Assembly: GCA_016213205.1 (NCBI GenBank) | Contig: JACRAZ010000063.1 | Coordinates: 1 to 64,000, forward strand | DNA length: 64,000 bases | Direction: 5' to 3' | Origin: Burkholderiales bacterium | GTDB taxonomy: Bacteria > Pseudomonadota > Gammaproteobacteria > Burkholderiales > Burkholderiaceae_C | Part shown: piece after piece, positions 12,001 through 20,724 of the stretch | Numbering within the stretch: the stretch's first letter is position 1 | How the letters are laid out: each line of letters opens with the position of its first letter | Notes under the pieces: generated by a model | Seen by the model: the letters and a program-made list of their open reading frames with translations, nothing else | Databases searched by the model: none | What the model was told of the DNA's origin: nothing | Position numbers and translations under genes: made by a program

Positions 12001-13446
12001 GGGCACCACGCGGCCCAGCCGCTCGCAGGCCTGGCGCACCAGATCGGCCTTCCAGGGCAGGCCGGTCACCTGCAGGGCGCGCACGGTCGCCTGCACCTTG
12101 GCGTCGGTCCAGCCCTTGGGGGGCAGCCCCAACCATGCCGACAGGATCAGCCGGTCCGCGTTGTCGGCCAGCTCGTCGCGCGGGTTCCAGCCCGCACGGT
12201 GGGCAAAGGCCTCGGGCTGGTGGGTCTCGTCGCCCAGGCGCACGGCGGCGGCGTGGGCCCACAAGCCCCAGCCGGCATCGGCCGGGGGTTTGCGTGCGCC
12301 GGACTCGGCGATGCAGAACTTCATCGCCTGCGTCCACGCGGCCACGCCGCTCTGCGCCAGCAGGCTCAGGGCATACCACTGCATCAGGCTGTACGGCGCG
12401 ATGCCGCGCTTCGTGCGCAGGGTCTTGGCGGCCTCCTTCAGCGCGGTGGCGAACGCTTCCGCCGCTTCGGGCCACCGCCCGGCATGTGCCTGCAGCGCCG
12501 CGCGCAGCAGTGCCGGACCCAGCCCCGCCAGCCCAGCCAGCGCGCGCTCGGTGGCGGCCGCATCACCCCGGTGCAGCCGCCGCTCGGCCAGGGCAAAGCG
12601 CAGCACGGGCGACAGCTCGGCGGGCGCCGCGTCCACCCGGGCCTCCAGCCAGGCCAGCAAGGCCGGGTGGGTCGTTGCGCCGCTGCCGAGCGCCGGCTCC
12701 AGTGCCTCCAGCAGGTGCGCCCGCACCCCGGCGTTCATGCGCTCGAACAGCGCGGGCATGAAGGGCGACCCCAGAGCCTCGCCCAGGATCGCCTCATTGC
12801 CCGCGGGGCCCATGGTGCGGCGCAAGGCCAGTCGAAAGGCCTCGGCGCCCAGGCCGCCGAAGAGCAGCAGGCGTGCAAACGCCACCGCTTCTGCCCGGCT
12901 GTGCAGTTCCGGGGCGGGTGGGTCGATGCCTGCCGTGGCGTAGCTGGCGCTTGCGCGGGCCCAGGCCTGCCAGGCAAGGCCGGCCAGTGGCCCGGCCAGC
13001 AGGCGCGGCAGTTCGGCCTCGCGCTGCGCGGCGGGAACGTCCAGGCCGAGGCCTTGCACCTCCACCAGCCGATGCTGGCCCTGCAGCGTGCGGATGCCGG
13101 CCTCGATGTCCGCCGGCGTGAAGGCGTGGCCCTGCGTGGTGCACAGCGCAAGGGCACGCAGGAAGCGCACCAGCCAGGCCTTGCCACGCGGCACGCCGGC
13201 CAGGCACATGGCATCCCACAGGGTGTCGCAGTCGGCGGCGTCCAACGCCGGCGCCGGTGCTGAAGCCTTGGGCGCGGGTGCGCCGGGGATGAAGGACTTG
13301 TCGGGGGGCCAGGGCCGCGGCTTCACGTCCGCGCCCTCATCGGCAGGTGTGGGCCGACCGGGGCGCAGGGTCGAGAGGTCGATCGCCTCGCCGCGCAGGT
13401 TCACGAAGCGTGGCGGTTGCGGCGGCTTCTTGGGCGGGCGTGCCAT
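9076..13446 (-). CDS. Large SNF2-family DEAD/DEAH-box helicase
   Basis: A 1456-residue protein. The C-terminal third is a complete SNF2 motor: LADDMGLGKT (motif I, near residue 1013), VIAPTSV (Ia), LDEAQALKN (motif II with DEAQ, near 1110), LTGTPVEN (III, near 1142), then VFSQFTDFL, LISLKAGGFGLNLT and RAHRIGQ (V-VI, near 1393). The first 950 residues are Ala/Arg/Leu-rich and carry no motif I can name; I see no SWIM zinc finger. Such helicases remodel protein-DNA or RNA polymerase complexes. It stands alone on the minus strand with basic, Pro-rich residues at its start (PPKKPPQPPR). Biological role is unassigned. Confidence 0.92.
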   Translation of the reverse strand: MARPPKKPPQPPRFVNLRGEAIDLSTLRPGRPTPADEGADVKPRPWPPDKSFIPGAPAPKASAPAPALDAADCDTLWDAMCLAGVPRGKAWLVRFLRALALCTTQGHAFTPADIEAGIRTLQGQHRLVEVQGLGLDVPAAQREAELPRLLAGPLAGLAWQAWARASASYATAGIDPPAPELHSRAEAVAFARLLLFGGLGAEAFRLALRRTMGPAGNEAILGEALGSPFMPALFERMNAGVRAHLLEALEPALGSGATTHPALLAWLEARVDAAPAELSPVLRFALAERRLHRGDAAATERALAGLAGLGPALLRAALQAHAGRWPEAAEAFATALKEAAKTLRTKRGIAPYSLMQWYALSLLAQSGVAAWTQAMKFCIAESGARKPPADAGWGLWAHAAAVRLGDETHQPEAFAHRAGWNPRDELADNADRLILSAWLGLPPKGWTDAKVQATVRALQVTGLPWKADLVRQACERLGRVVPERLADDGPAWPVRFFAAPQEAWRDALAAIEALGGQRAAAPAGTEPTTLQWRITLDDEGRPLEVQPYERSAGVRGPGKPKPVPLSRVKKSVRLDARDAAVARCIDACRWAPSQLAIDVSSAVLALAGHPGVVLADEPDQPLELREALPTLEVQRVHGAEGNDQYVFRLHEALLARRPVDPGERFTSSDPSAEAERRNGLRILRDGPGRARLIRISPAQRRVAELVAKQWAVPAQARAELDAALRVLAGHFQLHSDADAGQAVPAEARLRAQLSPSGNTLVLRLLVQPFGSFGPLLVPGQGRARLLAVHQGLNLSTERDLAAEAAHQRAVFEALPFLADGGAADASWRLDNPEQALAVVERLPQLPGVAGLDWPRGKPLRVLPVEAVALQVGVRSGADWFAVEGELRVDEQRVLGLQQLMRLLQDSGPGRFVALGDGDYLALGEQLRRRLADLQALGQPAPQGLRVPAVAAGWLAETLEGTALTGDKAWAQRLQRLEEAAALQPEPPATLQAQLRGYQAEGFAWMARLAHAGLGACLADDMGLGKTVQTLALLLARAGAGPALVIAPTSVCSNWVAEAQRFAPSLRVQLYGEADRTRQLQTLAAGDVLVASYALVQIDAEAFEPLHWGTLVLDEAQALKNAATKRAKSVAMLRAAFRLALTGTPVENRLADLWSIMNLLNPGLLGSASQFGERFASAIERGHDEAARQRLRRLVSPFLLRRTKAQVLTDLPPRTEIVHRVAPGPEERSFLEAARRSAVERVAAVAEEAGAGQAAFHVLAELTRLRRAACDPRLVAPELGIIGAKAQEFEQLALELVANRHKALVFSQFTDFLGLLAERLVAAGISYQYLDGSTPAAERGKRVAAFQAGEGDLFLISLKAGGFGLNLTAADYVLIVDPWWNPAAEDQALGRAHRIGQQRPVTVYRLVTAGSIEERIVALHQDKRSLADGILEGQDSSAVLRPDELRELLREPPSPAG

Positions 13447-13535
13447 CGAGGGGACCCCGGATGCGGCCGATCATTCGGCCAAGACCGCCAGCCGGCCGCT
13501 CGCCCGCAGGGGCCGGCGGCCGGTCGCGCACCGGA

Positions 13536-14231
13536 TCAGACCTCCAGCCACTCCTTGCGGATGTAGGCGTTGGCCTTCAGGTCGTCGGGCGTGCCCTCGA
13601 AGACGATCTGGCCATGGCCCATGACCAGACAACGCTCGGACACCTCCAGCGCGATGGTGAGCTTCTGCTCCACCAGCAGCACCGAGATGCCGCGGCGCTT
13701 GAGCTCGCGCAGGTACTCGGCCACGAGCTCGACGATCTTGGGCGCCAGGCCCTCGGTGGGCTCGTCGATCATGATCAGGTCGGGGTCGCCCATCAGGGTG
13801 CGGCACAGCGTGAGCATCTGCTGCTCGCCGCCGGAGAGCACGCCGGCTTCGGTGTGCTGGCGTTCCTTCAGGCGCGGGAACATGCCGTACATGTCGTCGA
13901 AGCTCCAGCGCGGCTTCTTCTGGCCGCGCTTTTCACCGAGCATCAGGTTCTGGTGCACGGTGAGCTTGGGAAAGATGTCGCGGTTCTCGGGCACGTAGCC
14001 GATGCCCTGGTGCGCAATCTCGTAGGCCTGCTGGCCCAGGATGGGTTTGTCGCGCCAGTGCACCTGGCCCTGGCCTTCGACCAGCCCCATGATGGTCTTG
14101 ACGGTGGTGGAACGGCCGGAACCATTGCGCCCCAGCAGGCTGACGATCTCGCCCGGCTTGACCTCGAAGGTGACGCCGTGCAGCACATGGCTCTTGCCGT
14201 AGAAAGCGTGTACGTCTTGGAGTTTCAGCAT
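13536..14231 (-). CDS. livF: Branched-chain amino acid-type ABC transporter ATP-binding protein LivF
   Basis: A 231-residue ABC ATPase of LivF length. Signature VLSGGEQQML, Walker B LIMIDEP and the LivF-typical TEGLAPKIV follow in order. The Walker A reads GRNGSGRST at 34-42: the invariant Lys is Arg40 (codon CGT), an unusual change that may alter ATP handling. The ATG at 14231 is 1 base after the livG stop, so the two ATPases are translated together. It is the last gene of livHMGF. Together with LivG it would power import of branched-chain amino acids or a related amide or acid; the substrate is not known. Confidence 0.93.
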   Translation of the reverse strand: MLKLQDVHAFYGKSHVLHGVTFEVKPGEIVSLLGRNGSGRSTTVKTIMGLVEGQGQVHWRDKPILGQQAYEIAHQGIGYVPENRDIFPKLTVHQNLMLGEKRGQKKPRWSFDDMYGMFPRLKERQHTEAGVLSGGEQQMLTLCRTLMGDPDLIMIDEPTEGLAPKIVELVAEYLRELKRRGISVLLVEQKLTIALEVSERCLVMGHGQIVFEGTPDDLKANAYIRKEWLEV

Positions 14232-14232
14232 C

Positions 14233-15024
14233 TCAATGCCCCGCGGCCTGTTGGTCGGCCAGCACCGAGCCCAGGTAGGCTTCCTGCACGCGCGCATTGG
14301 CGCGCACCGCATCTGGCGTGTCGAAGGCGATCACCTCGCCATAGACCAGCACCGCGATCTTGTCGGCCAGGCCGAAGACCACGCCCATGTCGTGCTCCAC
14401 GGTGAGCAGCGTCTTGCCGGCCGTGACATCGCGGATGAGCTGGATGAAACGCTTCGTCTCGCTCTTGCTCATGCCCGCGGTGGGCTCGTCCAGCAGGATC
14501 ACGCTCGAGCCACCGGCGATGGTGATGCCGATCTCCAGCGCCCGCTGTTCGGCATAGGTGAGGTTCACCGCCAGATGGTCGCGGCGACGATCGAGCTTGA
14601 TCATCGCCATCACCTCTTCGGCCCGATCGTTGGCGTCGTGCAGGTCGGCCAGGAACTTCCAGAACGCGTAGCGGTAGCCCATGGACCACAGCACAGCGCA
14701 CCGCAAGTTCTCGAAGACCGACAGGTTGTTGAACAGGTTGCTGACCTGGAAGCTGCGCGACAGACCGAGGCGATTGATCTGGAACGGCGACAGGCCGTTG
14801 ATGCTGCGCCCGTTCAGCAGGATGTCGCCACTGGTCGCACCGAAGCGACCACTGATGAGGTTGAACAAGGTGGACTTGCCGGCACCATTGGGGCCGATGA
14901 TCGCAACCCGCTCGCCTGGCCTCACCGCCAGGCTGGAGCCACGGATGATCTCGGTCTTGCCGAAGCTCTTGCGAACGTTCTTCAGCTCGACCGCGTACTG
15001 CGAGGTTTGGGCAGTCGTGCTCAC
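14233..15024 (-). CDS. livG: Branched-chain amino acid-type ABC transporter ATP-binding protein LivG
   Basis: A 263-residue ABC ATPase with normal Walker A GPNGAGKST (about residues 44-52) and Walker B VILLDEPTAGM. The signature segment is NLTYAEQRALEIG, the degenerate form usual in LivG rather than LSGGQ. The GTG start at 15024 overlaps the livM stop by 4 bases (GTGA). Since LivF has Arg for the Walker A Lys, LivG may carry most of the catalysis in the heterodimer; this is inference. Confidence 0.93.
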   Translation of the reverse strand: MSTTAQTSQYAVELKNVRKSFGKTEIIRGSSLAVRPGERVAIIGPNGAGKSTLFNLISGRFGATSGDILLNGRSINGLSPFQINRLGLSRSFQVSNLFNNLSVFENLRCAVLWSMGYRYAFWKFLADLHDANDRAEEVMAMIKLDRRRDHLAVNLTYAEQRALEIGITIAGGSSVILLDEPTAGMSKSETKRFIQLIRDVTAGKTLLTVEHDMGVVFGLADKIAVLVYGEVIAFDTPDAVRANARVQEAYLGSVLADQQAAGH

Positions 15025-16325
15025 ATCGCCTCCCGACGTTTGGTTTCCTTCTCGATTTCTTCCTGGATCGTGTTCCAGATGCGGCTGAAGCGGCGCCGGC
15101 CAAATTCGAGCACTGCTGCACCGGCCACGGCCACGGCCAGCGCGCCGAGCCAGGATCCGATCGCCTTGGCGTCAAGCTGCACGCCCAGGAACTTCATCGT
15201 GGGGCCGAGCGCCTCGTTGAGCTGCAGGTGATAGAGCATCTCGATCATCGCCGACACACCCAGCAGCGCGACAAGGCCCGCCACGCCCAGCACCAGGTAC
15301 GACGACAGCACCCGTTTGAGCTTGCCGAACATGTACAGCCGCACGTTCATCATGATCAGGCTGGCAATGCCGCCGGGCGCGTACATCACCATCACCAGGA
15401 ACACGATGCCCAGGTACAGCAGCCAGGCCTTGGTCAGCTCGGACAGCAGCACCAGCGCAAGCACCATCAGCACGGCACCGATGATCGAACCGAAGAAGAA
15501 GGTGGCGCCACCGAGGAACACAAACAGCAGGTACGCGCCCGAGCGCGCGGCACCAACGACCTCGGCAGTGACGATCTCGAAGTTCAGCACGCCCAGGCCG
15601 CCCGCAATGCCTGAGAAGAAGCCCGAGATCATGAACGCGAGGTAGCGAACGTTCTGGGTGCTGTAGCCGATGAACTCCACCCGCTCGGGGTTGTCGCGCA
15701 CGGCATTGAGCATGCGCCCCAGCGGCGTGCGTGTCAGCGCGTACATGGCCGCCGTGGACAGGAAGCAGTAGACCGCGATCAGGTAGTACACCTGGATCTG
15801 TGGCCCGTAGCTGATGCCCAGGAACGGCTTGCCCACCACACGGTTGGTCGAGATGCCGCCTTCACCACCGAAGAACTCGGGCAGCATCAGCGACATCGAC
15901 CACACCAGCTCACCGATGCCCAGCGTGATCATCGCGAAGGTGGTGCCGGCCTTCTTCGTGGTGACATAACCCAGCACCGCCGCGAAGAACAGGCCTGCCA
16001 CCCCGCCCACCAGGGGGATCAGGCTCACCGGCATCCAGATCTTGCCGGCCGAGGCGAGGTTCAGCGTATGGATCGCGAGGAACGAACCCAGGCCGCTGTA
16101 CACCGCATGGCCGAAGCTGAGCATGCCGCCCTGGCCCAGCAACACGTTGTAGGCCAGGCAGGCAATGATCGCGATGCCCATCTGCGACAGCATGGTCTGC
16201 GCGAAGCCGCTGGTCCACAGCAGCGGCGCCAGGATCATGGCCAGCGCAAACAGGCCCCAGATCAACCAGCGGCGCAGGTTGAACGGGCGGAATTGGACGT
16301 GAGGACGAGATTCGTGGATATGCAT
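15021..16325 (-). CDS. livM: Branched-chain amino acid-type ABC transporter permease LivM
   Basis: A 434-residue inner-membrane permease, somewhat long for LivM. The LivM core NVLLGQGGMLSFGHAVYSGLG is followed by about nine hydrophobic helices, and the loop ANRxGxAxRAxxDN-like region appears as LGRMLNAVRDNPERVEF. Beyond the usual end there is an extra helix pair and a charged C-terminal tail ending KETKRREAM. It follows livH by 7 bases. It forms the channel with LivH. Confidence 0.93.
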   Translation of the reverse strand: MHIHESRPHVQFRPFNLRRWLIWGLFALAMILAPLLWTSGFAQTMLSQMGIAIIACLAYNVLLGQGGMLSFGHAVYSGLGSFLAIHTLNLASAGKIWMPVSLIPLVGGVAGLFFAAVLGYVTTKKAGTTFAMITLGIGELVWSMSLMLPEFFGGEGGISTNRVVGKPFLGISYGPQIQVYYLIAVYCFLSTAAMYALTRTPLGRMLNAVRDNPERVEFIGYSTQNVRYLAFMISGFFSGIAGGLGVLNFEIVTAEVVGAARSGAYLLFVFLGGATFFFGSIIGAVLMVLALVLLSELTKAWLLYLGIVFLVMVMYAPGGIASLIMMNVRLYMFGKLKRVLSSYLVLGVAGLVALLGVSAMIEMLYHLQLNEALGPTMKFLGVQLDAKAIGSWLGALAVAVAGAAVLEFGRRRFSRIWNTIQEEIEKETKRREAM

Positions 16326-16332
16326 GATGTGC

Positions 16333-17355
16333 TTAACCTTCCCGGGTACCGAGCAGGCCCTTCGGGCGCAGGATCAGCATGAGCACCAGCAGCAGGTAAG
16401 GCAGGATCGGCGCGGCCTGGGCCAGGGTGATGCGAAGCACCGGCCAGCCGAAGGTGGAAGCGCTGACCGTGCCGCTGCCCGCCAGGCGGTTGATGAGGTC
16501 GGCCAGCGAGGCATCCACCGTCAGCGGCAGGGTCTGCAGCAGGCCGATCAGCAAGGACGCGACGAACGCGCCGGCCAGGGAGCCCATGCCGCCCACCACC
16601 ACCACCACGAAGATGATCGAGCCCACCACCGCGGCCATCGCCGGTTCGGTCACGAAGGTGATGCCACCCACCACGCCCGCCAGCCCGGCCAGCGCGCAAC
16701 CCACGCCGAACACCAGCATGAACACCCACGGAACGTTGTGCCCGAGGGATTCGACCATGTGGGGATGGGTCAGCGAGGCCTGGATCACGAGGCCCACCCG
16801 CGTACGCGTCAGCAGCAGCCACAAGGACACCAGCATCAGCAGCGCCACCATCATCATGAACGCGCGCGTCATCGGGAAGCGGGAGCAACTGGCCGCGCTG
16901 CACACGGCGTCCGATGCAGCCCCCAGGGACAGCGACAGACCATCCTTGGCGCTCTGCACCACCGTGAACGCGGCACCACGCAGCACCTCGGGCGGGTCGA
17001 ACGTCAGCGGCGTGCGCCCCCAGATCAGCTGCACCACCTCCAGCACGACATAGGACAGGCCGAACGTGATCAGCAGTTCCGGCACATGCCCGAACTTGTG
17101 GACCCGGCGCAAGGCCGTGGTCTCGAACAGTGCACCCGCCACGCCGACGGCCACGGGCGCCACGAACAGGGCCACCCAGAAGCCGAGCAGGCCGGAGATC
17201 GTGTACGCAAAATACGCACCGATCATGTAGAAGCTGGCGTGCGCGAAATTGAGCACGCCCATCATGCTGAGGATCAGGGTGAGGCCTGAACTCAGCATGA
17301 AGAGCATCAGGCCGTAGCTGACGCCATTCAAGGTGTTGATCAGTATCTGGTCCAC
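16333..17355 (-). CDS. livH: Branched-chain amino acid-type ABC transporter permease LivH
   Basis: A 340-residue inner-membrane permease beginning with the family-typical QILINTLNGVSYGLMLFMLSSGLTLI and MGVLNFAHASFYMIGAY. The start is GTG at 17355, chosen because it gives this conserved N-terminus and there is no ATG nearby. It is the first gene after the terminator that follows livK, so it may be expressed at a lower level. An inserted stretch around residues 135-160 (DGLSLSLGAASDAVCSAASC) is less conserved and contains two cysteines. Confidence 0.93.
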   Translation of the reverse strand: MDQILINTLNGVSYGLMLFMLSSGLTLILSMMGVLNFAHASFYMIGAYFAYTISGLLGFWVALFVAPVAVGVAGALFETTALRRVHKFGHVPELLITFGLSYVVLEVVQLIWGRTPLTFDPPEVLRGAAFTVVQSAKDGLSLSLGAASDAVCSAASCSRFPMTRAFMMMVALLMLVSLWLLLTRTRVGLVIQASLTHPHMVESLGHNVPWVFMLVFGVGCALAGLAGVVGGITFVTEPAMAAVVGSIIFVVVVVGGMGSLAGAFVASLLIGLLQTLPLTVDASLADLINRLAGSGTVSASTFGWPVLRITLAQAAPILPYLLLVLMLILRPKGLLGTREG

Positions 17356-17386
17356 GTTCGGTTCCCAGCGCTATTCATGGATTCAG

Positions 17387-17427
17387 AAAAAAAAGCACGG
17401 CCCGTCGGAGATGCGCTCCGTCGGGCC
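17387..17427 (-). terminator. Intrinsic terminator between livK and livHMGF
   Basis: Bases 17399-17410 and 17416-17427 form a 12-bp GC-rich stem with one mismatch and a 5-base loop. On the minus strand the stem is followed by eight T residues (17394-17387). It lies after the livK stop and about 30 bases before the livH start. This is a textbook factor-independent terminator, and partial read-through would give more binding protein than permease. Confidence 0.88.
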
Positions 17428-17449
17428 GGGCTGGCCGATCATGTCGAGC

Positions 17450-18688
17450 TTACGGACGCTTCATCTGGCACGAGGTGGGCGTGCTCGCGATGTAGGGCTC
17501 GTAGTACTTCACGCGCTGGAAGTTGTGGCCGGTCTTCTCGACGTCGACCGGGTTCTTCGCATCCAGCTTCTTCCACACCGTGATGAACAGGCCCTGCTGC
17601 ATCTGGTGGTCGGTCTTGCGCATTTCCACTTCGCCGTTGAAGCTCTTGAACTTCATGCCGGACATGGTGGCTGCCACCTTGGCTGCATCGGTCGTCTTCG
17701 CGCGCGCCATCGCCTCGGACAGCATCGAGAATGCGTGGTAGACCGACAGCGTGTACAGGTCGTCGTTGAACTTGGCGCGGAACTGGTCCTGCAGCTTGCC
17801 GATTTCGCCCGGCATGTTGGTCTCGCCGTAGCCCACGTAGAACACGCGGCCGGCCGCACCGGCGCCCAGCACCGACGGCGTGCCCGACACCGTGGCGTAG
17901 TAGGTCAGGAACTTGACGTTCAGGCCCGCGTCGTTGGCGGCCTTGATCAGCAGCGTCAGGTCCGAACCCCAGTTGCCGGTGAGCACCGTGTCGGCGCCCG
18001 AGGCCTTGATCTTGGCGATGTAGGGCGCAAAGTCACGCACCTGAGCCAACGGATGCAGGTCGTCGCCGACGATCTGGATGTCCGGGCGCTTGCGACCCAG
18101 GGTTTCCTTCGCATAGCGCGAGACCTGGTGGCCGTGGGCGTAGTTCTGGTTGATCAGGTAGATCTTCTTGATGTCGGCCTGGTCCTTGACCCACGTGGTC
18201 AGGGCTTCCATCTTCATCGAGGTGTCGGCATCCAGGCGGAAGTGCCAGTAGCTGCACTTGCTGTTGGTCAGATCAGGATCGACCGCGGCATAGTTCAGGT
18301 ACACCATTTCCTTGCCGGGGTTGCGCTCGTTGTGCTTGCCCACCGCATCCATGATGGCCAGCGCGCCGCCCGAGCCGTTGCCCTGCACCACGTAGCGCAC
18401 GCCCTGGTCGAGCAGCGACTTGACCGCGTTGGTGCTTTCCTGCGGGCTGAGCTTGTTGTCGATCGGGATGATCTCGAACTTCACGCCGGCGGGGTTGTTC
18501 TTGCTGAAATGCTCAGCCATGAACTGGAAGCTCTTGAGCTGGTTCTGGCCCACCGGGGCCATCAGGCCCGACAGGGGGTCGACCCAGCCGATCTTGACCG
18601 TTTCGCCCTTCTGGGCCTGCACTGCCGCCGCCCCGAGCAGCAGGGCCGCCGAGACCGACAGGTTCAAGAGACTTTTCACGTGTGCCAT
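17450..18688 (-). CDS. livK: ABC transporter substrate-binding protein, LivK type
   Basis: A 412-residue periplasmic binding protein. Residues 1-25 are a signal peptide ending AAAVQAQ. The mature part begins TVKIGWVDPLSGLMAPVGQNQLK, the usual opening of the leucine/isoleucine/valine-binding fold, and continues with IIPIDNKLSPQEST and GNWGSDLTLLIKAANDAGL. It captures the ligand and hands it to LivHM. The ATG at 18688 has a GGAG-type site. Related proteins bind branched-chain amino acids, amides, urea or aromatic acids; the ligand cannot be read from sequence. Confidence 0.93.
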   Translation of the reverse strand: MAHVKSLLNLSVSAALLLGAAAVQAQKGETVKIGWVDPLSGLMAPVGQNQLKSFQFMAEHFSKNNPAGVKFEIIPIDNKLSPQESTNAVKSLLDQGVRYVVQGNGSGGALAIMDAVGKHNERNPGKEMVYLNYAAVDPDLTNSKCSYWHFRLDADTSMKMEALTTWVKDQADIKKIYLINQNYAHGHQVSRYAKETLGRKRPDIQIVGDDLHPLAQVRDFAPYIAKIKASGADTVLTGNWGSDLTLLIKAANDAGLNVKFLTYYATVSGTPSVLGAGAAGRVFYVGYGETNMPGEIGKLQDQFRAKFNDDLYTLSVYHAFSMLSEAMARAKTTDAAKVAATMSGMKFKSFNGEVEMRKTDHQMQQGLFITVWKKLDAKNPVDVEKTGHNFQRVKYYEPYIASTPTSCQMKRP

Positions 18689-18761
18689 TGGATTCTCCGG
18701 AAGGAATGATGCAGTGCAATCAACGCCCGCGACGGTAACGGAAGCGGCCGCGCTTGGGTTT

Positions 18762-18806
18762 CAGGGACTACCCCACACACGCTGTCGCGCCAGGGACAAA
18801 CCCTAG
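18762..18806. promoter_or_regulatory. Paired CAGGGAC direct repeats upstream of livK
   Basis: CAGGGACTACCCC at 18762 and CAGGGACAAACCC at 18791 are near-identical repeats 29 bases apart, 74-118 bases upstream of the livK start. The second continues into CCCTAGGG. Two sites on nearly the same face of the helix suggest binding of an activator or repressor. A GGGTAAACCC element at 8964-8973 upstream of the acyl-CoA operon shares the A-ACCC half. The regulator is unknown. Confidence 0.4.
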
Positions 18807-18829
18807 GGCAGCCGCGTACAGCGGGGGGT

Positions 18830-20482
18830 TCAGGTCGATGGCAGCTGATGGTCCTTGAACTGCTCGCGCAGCTTGAGCTTCTGCATCTTGCCGGTGGCGG
18901 TGTGCGGGATCTCGCTGACGAACACCACGTCGTCCGGGATCTGCCACTTGGCGATGCGCCCCTCGAAGAAGCCGAGCAGCTCCTCGCGGGTGAGCTCGGC
19001 ACCGGGCTTCTTCACCACCACCAGCAGGGGCCGCTCGTCCCACTTCGGGTGCCGCGCGGCGATGGCCGCTGCCTCATGCACCGCGGGGTGGGCCATCGCG
19101 ATGTTCTCGAGGTCGATCGAGCTGATCCATTCGCCGCCGGACTTGATCACGTCCTTGCTGCGGTCGGTGATCTGCATGAACCCGTCGGCGTCGATGGTGG
19201 CCACGTCGCCCGTGGGGAACCAGCCCCCCTGCCCGTCGACACTGACCAGCGCATTCTCATCGGCCCGGCCGAAGTAGCTCTGGATCACCCAGGGGCCCCG
19301 CACGACCAGGTTGCCCGCCGCGCTGCCGTCCCAGGGCAGCGCCTTGCCATCGTCGTCGATGATGGCCATGTCGATGCCGTAGATCACGCGACCCTGCTTC
19401 TCGAGCAGGCGCTGCTGGCTTTCGGGCGGCAGGGTGCGGTGCTTGGCCTTGAGTTTGGACAAGGTGCCCAGCGGCGAGAGTTCGGTCATGCCCCAGGCGT
19501 GGATCACTTCGACACCGTAGTCCTCCTGCAGCGTCTTCATCATCGCCGGCGGGCAGGCCGAGCCACCGATCACGGTGCGCTTGAAGCTGCTGAACTTGAG
19601 CTTGTTGTTCTGGACATAGGTCAAGAGGCCGAGCCACACGGTGGGCACCCCGGCGCTGAAGGTGACCTGCTCGCCTTCGAACAGCTCGTACAGCGACTTG
19701 CCGTCCAGGTGCGGACCGGGCATCACCAGCTTGCAGCCCACCAGTGCCGCCGAATACGGCAGCCCCCAGGCGTTGACGTGGAACATCGGCACCACCGGCA
19801 GCACCACGTCGGCGGCCGAGCAGTCCATCGCGTCGGGCAGGGCCGCGCCGTAGGCATGCAGCACGCTGGAGCGGTGGCTGTACACCGCACCCTTCGGGTT
19901 GCCGGTGGTGCCGGAGGTGTAGCAGATGCTCGAGGCCGTGTTCTCGTCGAATTCAGGCCAGAGGTAGCGGCCGTCCTCTGCCTCCACCAGCTCCTCGTAG
20001 CACAGCAGGTTCGGGATCGCGGTCTGCGCGGGCATGTGGGCCCGGTCGGTCATCAGCACGAAGTGTTTCACGGTGCCCAGCAGCGCAGCCAGCTTCTCGA
20101 TCAACGGCAGGAAACTGAGCTCGAAGCACAGCACGCGATCGGCCGCGTCGTTGGCGATCCAGACGATTTGCTCCGGAAACAGCCGCGGGTTGATCGTGTG
20201 GCACACGAGTTGCGAGCCCGAGGTGCCGTAGTAGATCTCGACGTGTCGATAGCCATTCCAGGCCAGCGTGGCCACGCGGTCGCCCGCCTCGCAGCCCAGC
20301 CGGGCCATCGCCTGAGCCAGCTTGCGCGAGCGCAGCTCCACCTCACCCCAGGTGGTGCGGTGCAGATCGCCTTCGACGCGCTTCGAGACGATCTCGGTGT
20401 CCGCAGCATGCCGCGCGGCATGGCGGATCAAGGACGAGATCAGCAAGGGCATTTGCATCATCTGGCCCATCAAGGCTGGCAT
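18830..20482 (-). CDS. Acyl-CoA ligase (long-chain fatty acid-CoA ligase family)
   Basis: A 550-residue adenylate-forming enzyme. ATP-binding motif [11 protein letters not shown] lies near residues 188-198, followed by [11 protein letters not shown], the A5-like GMTELSPLG, the A7-A8 region [36 protein letters not shown], and a C-terminal TATGKMQK with the catalytic Lys. It activates a carboxylic acid to acyl-AMP and then acyl-CoA, the entry step for the beta-oxidation enzymes at 138-8858. The ATG at 20482 has a GGAG site. It is 141 bases upstream of livK on the same strand. Chain length is not determined. Confidence 0.93.
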   Translation of the reverse strand: MPALMGQMMQMPLLISSLIRHAARHAADTEIVSKRVEGDLHRTTWGEVELRSRKLAQAMARLGCEAGDRVATLAWNGYRHVEIYYGTSGSQLVCHTINPRLFPEQIVWIANDAADRVLCFELSFLPLIEKLAALLGTVKHFVLMTDRAHMPAQTAIPNLLCYEELVEAEDGRYLWPEFDENTASSICYTSGTTGNPKGAVYSHRSSVLHAYGAALPDAMDCSAADVVLPVVPMFHVNAWGLPYSAALVGCKLVMPGPHLDGKSLYELFEGEQVTFSAGVPTVWLGLLTYVQNNKLKFSSFKRTVIGGSACPPAMMKTLQEDYGVEVIHAWGMTELSPLGTLSKLKAKHRTLPPESQQRLLEKQGRVIYGIDMAIIDDDGKALPWDGSAAGNLVVRGPWVIQSYFGRADENALVSVDGQGGWFPTGDVATIDADGFMQITDRSKDVIKSGGEWISSIDLENIAMAHPAVHEAAAIAARHPKWDERPLLVVVKKPGAELTREELLGFFEGRIAKWQIPDDVVFVSEIPHTATGKMQKLKLREQFKDHQLPST

Positions 20483-20724
20483 GTCGGTCTCCAGGAAGGA
20501 AAGTTGAAAGCACTGAAACCGCGCATGCTGGCACGGCAGCGCATTGGCCCTTGTCGCTGCGACGACATGGCACCCATGCCTACACTGCCGCCCATGCACA
20601 CGGTCGAGCAGCAGGATTCTGCGCCAGCCGCGGCCACGCCGGCCACGGCTGCGTTGCCAGCGCGTCCCCGCCCGCCCGCGCCACCGCCCGCAGGGGCACG
20701 ACGCCTGGAGGGGCCCGCCTCATC

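Noticed and set aside
9190-13263. Very long open frame on the plus strand opposite the helicase gene, about 1357 codons
   Set aside because: Its product is His/Gln/Arg/Ala-rich with no motif, while the minus strand encodes a complete SNF2 motor. Similar long antisense frames lie opposite the genes at 1147-4620, smc (33645-37085) and 49349-51367; all follow from high GC.
9076-13446. Helicase as part of an antiviral defence island
   Set aside because: No methylase, nuclease, integrase or other defence gene lies nearby; neighbours are metabolic and transport genes with the same base composition.
20483-20724. Sigma-54 promoter (TGGCAC at about 20529) between the ligase gene and msrB
   Set aside because: The required GC/TTGC element is not at the correct spacing.
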